Origin: Adiantum capillus-veneris
Lineage: Eukaryota > Streptophyta > Polypodiopsida > Polypodiales > Pteridaceae
Reading direction: 5' to 3'
DNA length: 64,000 nt
Assembly (NCBI GenBank): GCA_014529385.2
Contig: CM043943.1
Coordinates: 105,374,355-105,438,354, forward strand
The stretch's first letter is position 1; the number at the start of each line of letters is the position of its first letter. The notes below the pieces were generated by a model. The model was not told the origin of the DNA, did not search any database, and saw only the letters and a program-made list of their open reading frames with translations. Position numbers and translations under genes: made by a program. Shown piece by piece: positions 9,320 through 18,857 of this stretch.

Positions 9320-12272
9320 ATGGTGCTCACGGACATCACAAATGGTTTGCTTCCACCACCACGTACTCCGCACACCAAAAGCATACATATTCGCTTACCC
9401 ACGGCATTTGCACCGAAGACCACTAGTGAAGGTGATCAAAAGTCATCACAGGAACGTCGCACCGCTTGTGAGACCAATGTTGACATTTGGGTGGATGGCC
9501 ATTTGTACCCTTACGATCCTATAAGCCGCTTCCATCCACCATTTAATAGTCTTTCCACATTTCTTCAATTTCTTGGGAGGGGAGAAGCAAGTTTGTTAGG
9601 CTATTGCAAGCGGTTGTGTATGGGTGCAGGTGCTTCTTTGCATATGTGGATGCACGAATGTCAAGCTCTTCACCTCAAGACGACGGCATTACAAGAGAGT
9701 GTTGCCTCTTCGGAGAGGGTATTTAAAACTCTTGAACAACAAATGCAAGAAAAGGAGTCCCACATCCAGAAGCTTACCAACACCATCACATACTTGAAAG
9801 AAACACCCCTTGGTGCAAGGGAACGCAAACGCACGTATTCATCCATTGAAACTCTTGCACATTCGGGAGGAGCACGCAAACAACGAGTTACATCCACAAG
9901 GTGATTTGGTCTTTACTTGCATGATACATTCTTACTTCACACTATTTTCTAACATTTATGTTTATTTGTTGCTAGAAACTTCATCCAGGAGGCATGCGGT
10001 GGAACAAGCCAAGATGATCGAGTCAACCTTCTCACTAGTTGTCTCAATACCCAGGACGTGATTTCTATCTTACAATCACCTAGAGGTAAGCACATTAAGG
10101 ATGCAGTCACCAAGGACCTTATGCGTAAATTAAGAAATGTGGTTAGTGATGATGACGTTCAACAAGCTTGTGATGAAGCTGGAATCAGCACCAAAGCCTA
10201 TCAGGTTATTTTCCAACTCCTAAAGGATGCCCTCAAAGAACATGGCATTGTGGAAAACCTATTTCCCGTTCCTCACAAGGTCAAGCTCGCAAAGAAGGCC
10301 ACAAATGAAGATGTGTTCTCTCGCATTGGAACATACCTACACATTGAGGACACAATGCCAACTTCCCTTTATGCTTCGTGCGCAACAAAGACAAGGGGAA
10401 AAGGTAAGAAACAATCCATAAGACCTTCGGAGAAGGGCTTTCCTTACACAATGTGGAACAATATTTTCGTGGATCTTAAAAGGCTTCAAGAAGCCATGCT
10501 TAGATTTTACGGGTTACCTGAAGAAGGTGACACACTTTACTTTTTTCTTTGGTATTATTCTTATTATAACTCTGAAGTTTAAGGTCTTAGCACTATTTAT
10601 TTTGTAGTGCTTGGCACAAAAGTCGCTTTTGTGCTGAAACTCGATGAGTGTCAAATAGTGAAAGGCCGAAGGTTAGAAAGGCTAAGTGTCACTCTAATGA
10701 ATGAGGTCCTTCTGCAAACCAAGCGAAGGGATTCAATCGAGCCATCTCCCACCCCATCTTTTAGCGTGCAATCAGAGAAAGACATTTGGTGGTTGGGTGC
10801 TATTGAGGTGCCCAAAGAGACCAATGGAGTACTTTCATGGATTTTTGAGAGAACTCCATGGATCACAGAAGTAATACACTCCCAAATTGCAGGTCAGAAG
10901 TTGGATATTGAGGGTTTTGGTAGTTATGATGTGGAGTGGCACTTAGGTGGGGATTTGAAGACCATAAAGTGTTTGCTTGGCTGCAAACAAGGGGCTTCTT
11001 CTCTCATGCCTTGTCCATTTTGCACTCGAGGGTACAAACCTAATGGAAAAAAATCACATAAGAGCACTGCAAAGGCCGGTTCCGTGCTTCCATGGCAAGG
11101 GCATGGAGAACAAGGGTTAGATTGTCGTGATGTCGGAGATGAAGATAGAGAATGGGAAGCGTTTATTCTGAGATGTCCCATGCTCAATGCCCCAGACCGT
11201 GATCAAAAGGACCACGCTTGGAATCCAATCTTTCGATTTCCTCTATCGAATGTACATTTTTGTACATTACACGCATTCATGCGCATTTTTGATAGGCTAT
11301 TGAAGCTCCACATTGACTATGCTTTCACAATGAAACCGTTGGAAAAGTCTCAGGAAACGATCGAAAGAGTCGAGGTACTCTTGAATTCCATTGGCTGTCA
11401 CGGTGGAAATGTATCTATCGTTGTTGCCAAAAACACAGGGGAGGCCCATGAAATTGCTCAACAAGTGTCAATGAGTGGACAAAAAGCTAGACACTTTTTG
11501 AAGAAAGTTTCCCAAGGAAAGCCAAGTCGATATGATGCTCAAAACAGCTCCAACCAGCAGGCAGGTAACCTTTGGGAGCTTTGGAAGGAGTTATGCAAAG
11601 CTACTACCGACAATGATTCAAATGGCGAGCTTGCAAACAAGCGCAAGCAAGTTTGGGCACATTTTGATAAAATGGTCAAGCTTATGGGCCTTAACAGCAC
11701 AACAGAAGAACAACGCCAATCATTTCAAGAAGCCTTGGTGGATTTTACCAAGGTCTTCACCCTTTCTTGGGGTGAAAATAACATCACACATTACATGGTA
11801 AGTCATTTTACATGGTGTATTCATTACAAGGGATTGTTTTTATTTAATAATGTGGATCGTTTACTCATGTGAACAACATATCTTGTTTGCGCATGGTGCA
11901 TTTTTTATGCACAAGTATGGATTGCTTGAAATTTTTAGCAATCAAGGCATGGAGAAGTCCCATTATTGAGCAAGGGGAGTGTACTTCAAAAATACTCGAC
12001 ATGGTGGTGGAATGGTGCAATCCAATTATTTGGAGGAGATGTTCAATTGGTTTTTTCGCACAACATTTGCTCATAAGCTCACAATGGAGCGTGCGCGACA
12101 ATCCAAGATTGCTATTGAAGTGCGGAAATGGAGTCGTCAAGAGCATAGCAACAAGTGGCAAATGTCGCAAGGTCCCACCAAGCATGCTGCATGGCGGCGA
12201 TGCAGAGTGCGACAAGGATCAAAGTGGATACTGCGCGAGTCACTAAACGTGAACGCAAGGTCCAACTCTTAG
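9320..12272 (+). CDS. Putative DDE-type transposase, four exons, damaged
   Basis: Exons 9320-9900, 9976-10526, 10608-11797 and 11877-12272 keep one frame (906 codons including stop). The first two introns have GT-AG ends; the third has donor GTAAGT but AA where AG is expected, probably a lost acceptor. The N-terminal part has a coiled coil (about residues 110-170, LEQQMQEKESHIQKL). Exon 3 holds FVLKLDE, GGDLKTIKCLLG, a CPFC zinc-like pair and Asn/Gln-rich spacer. Exon 4 holds HKYGLLEIFSNQGMEKSH followed by KNTRHGGG. The order Asp, GD-K, CxxC, then Glu in a QGxEKSH context fits a cut-and-paste DDE/RNase H-fold transposase; assignment of catalytic residues is inference. A TGA at 11967-11969 follows EKSHY. 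The start was chosen because it is conserved in the second copy. Superfamily unknown. Confidence 0.6.
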
Positions 12273-12345
12273 CGACATGTTTATTTAAAAAATAATACTT
12301 TAAAAAAAAAAATAGTGTGAACAGGGCCCTTTTTAAATGGGCCCT

Positions 12346-12353
12346 TATAAATA
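12346..12353 (+). promoter_or_regulatory. TATA box of the histone H3-like gene
   Basis: TATAAATA lies 58-65 bases before the ATG at 12411, in a 138-base gap after the transposase stop. The spacing would put transcription start near 12376-12380 and give a short leader. This indicates that the H3-like gene has its own promoter and is not an extra transposase exon. Confidence 0.55.
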
Positions 12354-12410
12354 TTGCATGCACTCATAAACCACTCATTTCTTGAGAACAGGTGAGCTCT
12401 TACCAACGAA

Positions 12411-13291
12411 ATGGCGCGCACCAAACAAACCGCGAAAGAGCATCCACCTGCCAACAAAAACACCCTCCAAGGATGTGAGAAGCCGTCATGGCTTAAAGGC
12501 AAAAGAAAACGGACACGAACGCTTGGCCGTTCCAGGAACTCATCTGGTAGTGGGCATGGTGGTAGGGCACGAGATTCATCGAGGACTGTTGAATCTCCAC
12601 CTCCTCAAGATATAACACCTAGAAGGAGAATGAAGCAACGTTCCCAGCGCTGGAGAGAAGAAGAGGGCCAGCAAACAACAGAGTCCGATAGGGAGCAGCT
12701 GTCGCGCCACCAATCACAAGCAGGACCATCCAGGACTTGGGTGGTCCATACAGACATTGAATCAGAGAGTGAGCCACCATGGCTGCGAGAAAAAATACCG
12801 CGCACACACCGGGTGGCCGTTGGGGGGAAGACATTGCCTGGAGGCCAGGGAGCTCTCCCCACACGACAAGATCGACAGCCAAGGGAAGAGGAAGAATCAG
12901 AAGAGGCTGCAGAACTAGCCCCTAAGCATGTAAACAGGCACAAGTCTAAGTTTTTCAAGAATCTAAACTCCGCCTGCCAGCAAATGTGCAAGTGCCCCCA
13001 AGACAACCGTAGCGGCGCCGAAAAATAGCAAGGGTATTTGCAGAAATACACCACTACCAGAAGACGATGGAGCTTTTGATTCGACGCGCCCCCTTTTCTC
13101 GCACTATGAAGGAGGTGCTTCAAAGCTATGGAAATCAGTATAGAATGCAAGCAATAGCGCTAGAGGCTATTCAAGAAGCTGCAGAGGCCCACATCATTTC
13201 GGTGTTGGAAGATACCAACCTATGCGCCATACATGCAAAGTGAGTGACAATACAGCCAAAAGATACGCAGCTTGCACGTCGATTACGATGA
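12411..13291 (+). CDS. Transposon-borne histone H3-like protein with H3 tail start and histone fold
   Basis: The protein starts MARTKQTAKEHPP. The first eight residues equal the start of canonical H3, then Arg8 is Lys and Lys9 is Glu. About 170 residues follow that are rich in Arg, Ser, Glu and Gln, with basic clusters (KGKRKRTRT). From 13043 another frame gives a histone fold: EIHHYQKTMELLIRRAPF, then EAIQEAAEAH, EDTNLCAIHAK and VTIQPKDTQLARRLR, ending at 13291. By eye about 58% of fold residues equal canonical H3. Loop 1 has canonical length, unlike most CENH3. The frame change implies a short intron, acceptor likely TTTGCAG at 13043 and donor somewhere in 12929-12949, or a frameshift. TGA at 13241-13243 stands where H3 has Arg after HAK, a likely CGA-to-TGA change. 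Expected role: nucleosome incorporation. Identity as H3 is strong; activity is doubtful. Confidence 0.85.
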
Positions 13292-13421
13292 GACTTCGAG
13301 CATTAGCCAAAGTTACCCCTCTTTTTGTATTGCACACCCTTATCTTTGCAATGATTTGACTTTCCAATGACAATATGATCAACAGTTGTGTCTACTATGT
13401 CTATTATCTTTGTAATGAAAT
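13292..13421 (+). other. Downstream region of the H3-like gene
   Basis: This is non-coding and AT-rich, running from the H3-like stop to the outer arm of the central inverted repeat. I see no animal-type histone 3' stem-loop. Poly(A) processing would be expected in a plant, but no single signal stands out. Confidence 0.4.
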
Positions 13422-13598
13422 GACTTTGTAATTTCAAGTTCTGTATGTAATTGCAGTCAATTTCAGTAAATTTGTGCTTTTTAAGTACGCTTCAGGATAG
13501 ATAAACTTATAAGGTGCATCTAAATGAATGATACAAAACCAATCCATTGCAATAAATTTGTGCTTTGTAGGTATCCTAGGGGGTAGATTAGCCTACTA

Positions 13599-13699
13599 GG
13601 GGCAAAAAAAAGCCTGGCCACAAGGGCGCGCAAATGGACCATCCAAAACTGATGGATGGGCCATTTGTGCGCCCTTGTGGCCAGGCTTTTTTTTGCCCC
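13599..13699. repeat. Hairpin core 1
   Basis: The 101 bases run from GGGGCAAAAAAAAGCCTGGCC to its inverse, with a loop around CCAAAACTGATGG. Two substitutions on one arm (GGACC against GGGCC, and a T/C) break the pairing slightly. The predicted stem is about 45 bp. Confidence 0.85.
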
Positions 13700-14132
13700 T
13701 TGTAGGCTTATCTACCCCCTAGCATACCTACAAAGCACAATTTTACTAAAACCTATTGGTTTTGCATCATTATTTTACATGGATCCTTGTGGACACCCTT
13801 TTTTGGCCATTTCAAGCTTTGAATTCCCTATAGGATATAAAAATAAATAACATATTGTGAAACCAAGTGTCTATGCAACAGTAATTTTGATTTTTCAAAT
13901 GTCCAATGTAATTGGACTTTTTGGTGCAGGGGTGTACTAGGTATAGCTGAAGCAAGTGATAGTGTGCTGGAAACTTCATCTCATAATTGATTTCACCTTT
14001 TCTAGTGTCCTTGAGTGTGAACATATGCTGGAATTGCCATAAAAAGGGTGCATCTAAATGAGTGATGCAAAACCAATCCATTGCAATCAATTTGTGCTTT
14101 GTAGGTATCCTAGGGGGTAGATTAGCCTACTA

Positions 14133-14233
14133 GGGGCAAAAAAAAGCCTGGCCACAAGGGCGCGCAAATGGCCCATCCAAAACTGATGGATGGGCCATTT
14201 GCGCGCCCTTGTGGCAAGGCTTTTTTTTGCCCC
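14133..14233. repeat. Hairpin core 2
   Basis: Same 101-base palindrome as core 1. Only a GTGGCAAGG against CCTGGCCAC mismatch breaks one pair. The stem includes CACAAGGGCGCGCAAATGG. Confidence 0.85.
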
Positions 14234-14666
14234 TTGTAGGCTTATCTACCCCCTATGATACCTACAAAGCACAAATTTACTAAAACCTATTGGTTTTGCA
14301 TCATTATTTTACATGGATCCTTGTGGACACCCTTTTTTGGCCATTTCAAGCTTTGAATTCCCTATAGGATATAAAAATAAATAACATATTGTGAAACCAA
14401 GTGTCTATGCAACAGTAATTTGGATTTTTCAAATGTCCAATGTAATTGGACTTTTTGGTGAAGGGGTGTACTAGGTATAGCTGAAGCAGGTGATAGTGTG
14501 CTGGAAACTTCATCTCATAATTGATTTCACCTTTTCTAGTGTCCTTGAGTGTGAACATATGCTGGAATTGCAATAAAAAGGGTGCATCTAAATGAGTGAT
14601 GCAAAACCAATCCATTGCAATCAATTTGTGCTTTGTAGGTATCCTAGGGGGTAGATTAGCCTAATA

Positions 14667-14767
14667 GGGGCGAAAAAAAGCCTGGCCACAAGGGCGCGCA
14701 AATGGCCCATCCAAAACTGATGGATGGGCCATTTGCGCGCCCTTGTGGCCAGGCTTTTTTTTGGCCC
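14667..14767. repeat. Hairpin core 3
   Basis: Same palindrome. The outermost bases have changed (GGGGCGAAAA against TTTTGGCCC), while the inner stem is intact. Downstream it runs into the outer inverted-repeat arm and not into another spacer. Confidence 0.85.
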
Positions 14768-14858
14768 TTATAGGCTTATCTACCCCCAAGGGTACTTAAA
14801 AAGCACAAATTTACTGAAATTGGCTACAATTACATATAGAACTTGAAATTACAAAGTC

Positions 14859-15208
14859 ACCAATCAAAAAAAAAATCATATCACCAATTGAAACAATTTT
14901 GAAGATTGACAAATCACATTCAAAAGAATTTACAATATAGAGAGACAATTTCAAATATTTTTTATTCCTTCCACAACGGTGATTTTACGTCATGTATCTG
15001 AGGAGTTCATAATTTTTTTGATCATTTTCTGGCGCCTATTTTGCGCGTAAGGAAACTCCCCAGTCAAGAGGGACTACGCTATGGCCTTTGGGTCAGTTGA
15101 GCCAATGGAAGCATGTATCCCTATCTAGGAAAGCACTTTACCACGAAAGCCAGTGCCAAACGTTGTGCATACAAGGGATCTACGCACTAGGAACACTTGA
15201 TGCGCAGT
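14859..15208. other. Spacer between hairpin array and gene X
   Basis: AT-rich sequence of 350 bases that is the 3' flank of gene X on the minus strand. I see no gene, and no additional copy of the 534-bp repeat. Confidence 0.4.
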
Positions 15209-16567
15209 TTAAGCAATGGTGCTCAAACACAAAAACTTGCTCAAAGCTTTTAACGACCAAGTCATAAAATGGGTTTGGGGAGTAAATTCATTATGGATAA
15301 TGGCCACATCGCCAGGGGGGAGTTGCCCTAGGTAATGCGCAAGGGAAGCTTGAGGTCCAAAGCCCGTCCGCTTGCCACCCGTCCTTGCAGCAAAATCATC
15401 AACCTCCACAACATCCTATCATAAACCGATGAAGGTTGAGAAAAAATACAATGAAGGATAAAATAGTAACATGAAAATTAGGATACAGTTTACCTCCTGC
15501 TCCTTGTCGTCCTCCTCCCTGTTGCCCTTTGCATCCAAGTCAATGCTCCCATGCACCACAGATACGAGCTTTGGATCATCAGATGGGAGGTTGCATAATG
15601 GCATAGGCATCCTAGCAGCCTCAACCTTGGCTTGAGTGGCTTGGAAATCTTCATCGGCCACGTGCAACTGCTCTGCTGCCAGGACCTCCGCACATACAAC
15701 TGCAATAGTGTCAGCAATAGAGTCCCCATCTGGCAAGAGCTTGATTTCTAGGGCATCTGGCGTATTGTCTAAGGGACATTTGCTGCTGTTGCATAGCATG
15801 CTCAAGCATTCATCCATGTGCAGGCCAAATGCTTTCTCCAAATCATGCAGGAACACATACTCCTCCCCATCCACTAACACTGAGGAGAAGTGGCTTATTT
15901 CTACCTCTGGGATAGCCACATCCGTCAGTGGTAGTGGCACTGGAGTGTCACTTGGGCCAGCCGCAACTATGGATTTCTCAACCACTTCCTCAAGACCCCT
16001 AGGGTACTCGAGCCAGTGTGCTTTTCCTTCCGCTGCAGGGTTCATGGGTATAACCTGCTGCTCCTTGGTGTCCTTGATAAAGGACCCAACTTGAAGGTGT
16101 GGTAAGCGGAGCTCCTCCAGATTAGGTTCCTCGCTCACCAAGAAGATAAATGTTGCGAGCCGAGAAAGGTACTCCACCCCCAACTTGCGCTTCTTGAGCG
16201 CTGACACCCCAGGGGCTTGCTCGTCCAAGTAATGGCCTGCATCGGTTGCAATTTCTTGTAATCGTTGCAACCGCTTGGAGAATGGGCGATCACCTTTGTG
16301 TATATAGCGCAAAAGATCGCAAGGCACCCAGATCCCTGCATGTGGGGGGATAGATACAGAATATTTTATGATGTACTCCTCCATGGACGCAAAAATCTCC
16401 TCAAATGCATCCATGTGAAGGGAAACTGTGGCGTCAAGGTCAGGGAGACGAGTAAAAAAGGTGTGGAGGTCCAACTTCCCTTTGTATTTGGTGTCCTCGA
16501 GGAAGAGGATGAAGCGTGACAAAGGGGTGGATGTGGGTGCAGATGCAGAGGCTGTGGTAGCATCCAT
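15209..16567 (-). CDS. H3T gene X: unknown 426-aa protein, two exons
   Basis: Exon 1 is 16567-15494 and exon 2 is 15415-15209, with donor GAG-GTAAAC and acceptor GATAG. The join is in phase and the total is 427 codons including stop. A TATAAAA box lies 83 bases upstream. An ATG at 16615 is too close to the expected transcription start, so I chose MDATTASASAPT at 16567. The protein has no signal peptide or membrane segment. It contains an N-terminal SRFILFLED stretch, a basic ALKKRKLG cluster, and at the exon junction the sequence EDVVEVDDF. That resembles a SUMO-interaction motif (hydrophobic VVEV flanked by acids). I do not recognise a family. Position suggests an accessory transposition or regulatory protein; that is inference. 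No internal stop is present. Confidence 0.6.
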
Positions 16568-16649
16568 GTCTAGCCTGGGGTGTAGATAGAGAGCGGAGGA
16601 GCTCAAGAGTTGCAAAAGTGAAAATAGTGAATGAGTTAGGTGGCCCCCC

Positions 16650-16656
16650 TTTTATA
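16650..16656 (-). promoter_or_regulatory. TATA box of gene X
   Basis: TATAAAA on the minus strand, followed by GGGGGG and a likely start near 16622. It lies between gene X and the 3' end of gene Y, showing that X has its own promoter. Confidence 0.5.
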
Positions 16657-16814
16657 ATGGACCCTTTTTTTAAGACATTACAAAAAAAAAGCACTTTCAC
16701 CAAAAAATGATTTCTCATCCCAATGCAAAAAATTATATTCAAAGGCATGATTTGTCGAAGCAAATCATGTTGATTACAGCGGGGATCAATATGAAAATTG
16801 CAAGAGTTACAAAG

Positions 16815-18146
16815 TTATAAGATTGATAGCATAGTTCCATCTATCCCCCAGTCCTCCTTGACCTTCAATTTGTCTTCCATTCTCTTCCCAATCTGCGGAC
16901 ATTCATTACAATAAGCATCCAATGATCAACAAACCATGATGTATTGAAAATGTGGTGGAAGGATTCTCACCTTGTGACCTTGTAAACGAAATTGTGCTTG
17001 TTGAAGGGCCTCAAAACCCATAATAACCAAATGTTCTCGAACATTACTGAGAGTCCAATGCTTGTTCACTTGGACTGCCTCCAAAGCATCGTTGGGCATC
17101 TTCACTGCAATGTCAAAGCTTGCAATAGCGCTGTCTACACTCTGTAAGGGAGTCCACGCTCCAAGCTTGCACATCCAACGATCATAGTGAAATCGTATGT
17201 ACAAAGAGGTGCGGGATTTCAAATAGCGCATTCCAATACCTGAAGCTCCAACCTTACAACGGTACCGGTCCCCGTTGTGCATGCCCTCCACAAAACCCCA
17301 GTCCTCTTCTAAAAGCCTTCCTAATTCCTCGTAATGCGCATCTTTACATACAAGCATTGTGGTAGTCTCCACAAATCCAAACTCTTTAAAAATGTGCACA
17401 AAACAATGAATAGGCAAACACCAACTCAAGCCCACAGACCTAGAAGCTTTAGAGTATTTCAAAGAGTTTTGGACATCCATTATCATCTTTTGCTTGAAAG
17501 ATGCTACCGACCACAAATCTGGGACCAACCACTCCATACTTAATAAGGAAGTTACTTTGATGGGTTCAAGCGTTCCAAACGCTTGTGTAGAAGTAGGGAC
17601 AATATAGGAGTGAGAATAGAAGAAAACCCTTCTTTGAACCAGTTTAGTTGGGCAAAGATGTGGGAACATTATTGCTCCAATATCCGCATGTATAGCATGT
17701 AATGTGCCGGAGAGACTATGTAGTGGCTGCTCCTCCACCAACGTGGATGGAAATATGACTATAAATGCATGACAAATGTTAAGTATGAATCCATAATAAC
17801 ATTACATTGTGATTTCACACCTAGATTTGTATTCTCAAAACATGTACTTACAATGTGTTGGAAATCGAGGTGGTTGTTGCAAGTGCATGGTTGACATTGA
17901 GAAAACATGTTGCACAATGGCTACGGTCCCCTTGTCTTTGCGGTTCTTGAAGCCAAGGAGCTTTCCTTTCCAATGAAGATCCAAGTTTGCACGATTCTGC
18001 ACACGATGAGGGCCTGGTTGCATGTATACCCAAGCACCTTTGGTGAACTCTTGTGGCACCCACTCATCATCTACACCTCTAGTGTTGTGGCATGCAACTG
18101 TTGTGACCTCATCCTTTGGCCGCCTTTGCAAAGTAGAGTTGGCCAT
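16815..18146 (-). CDS. H3T gene Y: unknown 386-aa protein, three exons
   Basis: Exons are 18146-17852, 17758-16971 and 16892-16815, with donors GTAAGT and GTGAGA and acceptors TATAG and CGCAG. All joins are in phase and give 386 residues. The N-terminal exon (MANSTLQRRPKDEV) has FTKGAWVYMQPG, then WKGKLLGFKNRKDKGTVAIV, which faintly recalls a small beta-barrel chromatin-reader layout such as BAH. I cannot support that beyond the spacing of aromatic and beta-prone residues. The middle is rich in aromatic and Cys residues. The last exon is a basic tail (IGKRMEDKLKVKEDW). A CT-rich leader lies upstream to about 18420. No internal stop is present. It is convergent with transposase and H3 genes and divergent from nothing, so it marks the right outer promoter. 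Confidence 0.6.
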
Positions 18147-18857
18147 GGTTGAGCAAAGAAAACTAGGAGGAGGAGAAGGACCTTGCTTGTTGCTACAATG
18201 TAGGTGGGATAAAGTGATATGAGAAGGTGGTTAACCCTTGTGGCAATGGGAGGAGAAGGTGGATAACCCTTGCTTGGTGTGGCAATGGAAGGTGGTAGGG
18301 GAGGAGAGAGGAGCTTCCTTGCTGCAGCAATGGAGATGGTGTAGAGAGAGAGGCTGTTGGAGTAGAGGATGAGTGTGATGGTTGCAACCAAGGAGGGGTT
18401 GGAAAAGGGGTTCTAGAGAGAGAAAATCACTTTTTGCCTAATAACTACTTTTGGGGGAGCTCTGGATAGCAAAAAAAGATTTTTCAAAAGTTCTTTTTAA
18501 AATTTGAATTTTAGGGTTTTTGGATGCACGTTTTGACTTTTTGAGATCAAAAAATGCTTTTCTGACCATAAAATAGTTTTAGGGGGGTTTTCAGAAGATG
18601 AAATTTGAGTTTTGAAAATTTTAAAAAAATTCAAATTTTTGGGATTTTTTCAGAACCGGATCAAAAAAGAGGGAAGTTGGAGGTTCCATATGGCCCACCC
18701 ACCCCCTCCCCACCCCATCTTCTCACTAGGTAAGAGCCCATTTAAGAAGTGTAAGACTACTTTGTCCCCCTATATTTTTGAGGGCATAGAGTGTGTCCAC
18801 CACCCTCTTCTCATTGGCTGGCCTCTAATTAACCTTAATCCCAAAGGGCCCCTAGAG
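18147..18857 (-). promoter_or_regulatory. Right subterminal region and CT-rich leader of gene Y
   Basis: Non-coding. Bases 18150-18420 are CT-rich on the minus strand, mirroring the leader of the transposase at the left end. The rest is AT-rich with T and A runs and no repeats I could define. The apparent short ORFs here are low complexity. Confidence 0.45.

Larger units (their letters stand above)
13513..14790 (+). repeat. Tandem repeat, period 534 bp, about 2.4 copies
   Basis: The word GGTGCATCTAAATGA starts at 13513, 14047 and 14581, so both steps are exactly 534 bases. Each unit contains a long imperfect palindrome (about 250 bases counting outer arms with GATGCAAAACCAAT) and about 240 bases of spacer that reads nearly the same in units 1 and 2. 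Unit 3 is truncated after its hairpin. Confidence 0.85.
13422..14858. repeat. Central nested inverted-repeat region of H3T-1
   Basis: A 67-base outer arm at 13422-13488 recurs in inverse at 14792-14858 with few mismatches. Inside are three foldback units, each with a perfect or near-perfect 101-base hairpin. The region sits between the two convergent gene pairs, close to the centre of the element. It may act as a bidirectional 3' processing block, or it may be a foldback insertion that amplified in tandem. Confidence 0.8.

Noticed and set aside
1-9692. Reading the inverted arms as long terminal repeats of one element spanning 1-9.7 kb
   Set aside because: The end sequences CATTAGG point inward, not outward, so they are ends of two separate transposon copies.
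12411-12434. MARTKQTA as a chance match to H3
   Set aside because: The histone fold downstream on the same strand makes chance very unlikely.
13043-13291. Calling the H3-like protein a centromeric H3
   Set aside because: Loop 1 has canonical length and LCAIHAK/PKDxQLARR wording is canonical; no CENH3-specific feature was seen.
13812-14624. Two near-identical 92-codon minus-strand ORFs in the repeat units
   Set aside because: They run over the tandem spacer and are duplicated with it; no domain and no promoter support them.
13513-14790. CRISPR-like array or animal histone stem-loop
   Set aside because: Three 534-bp units with 101-bp hairpins do not fit either; the context is eukaryotic and the stem is far too long for a histone mRNA stem-loop.
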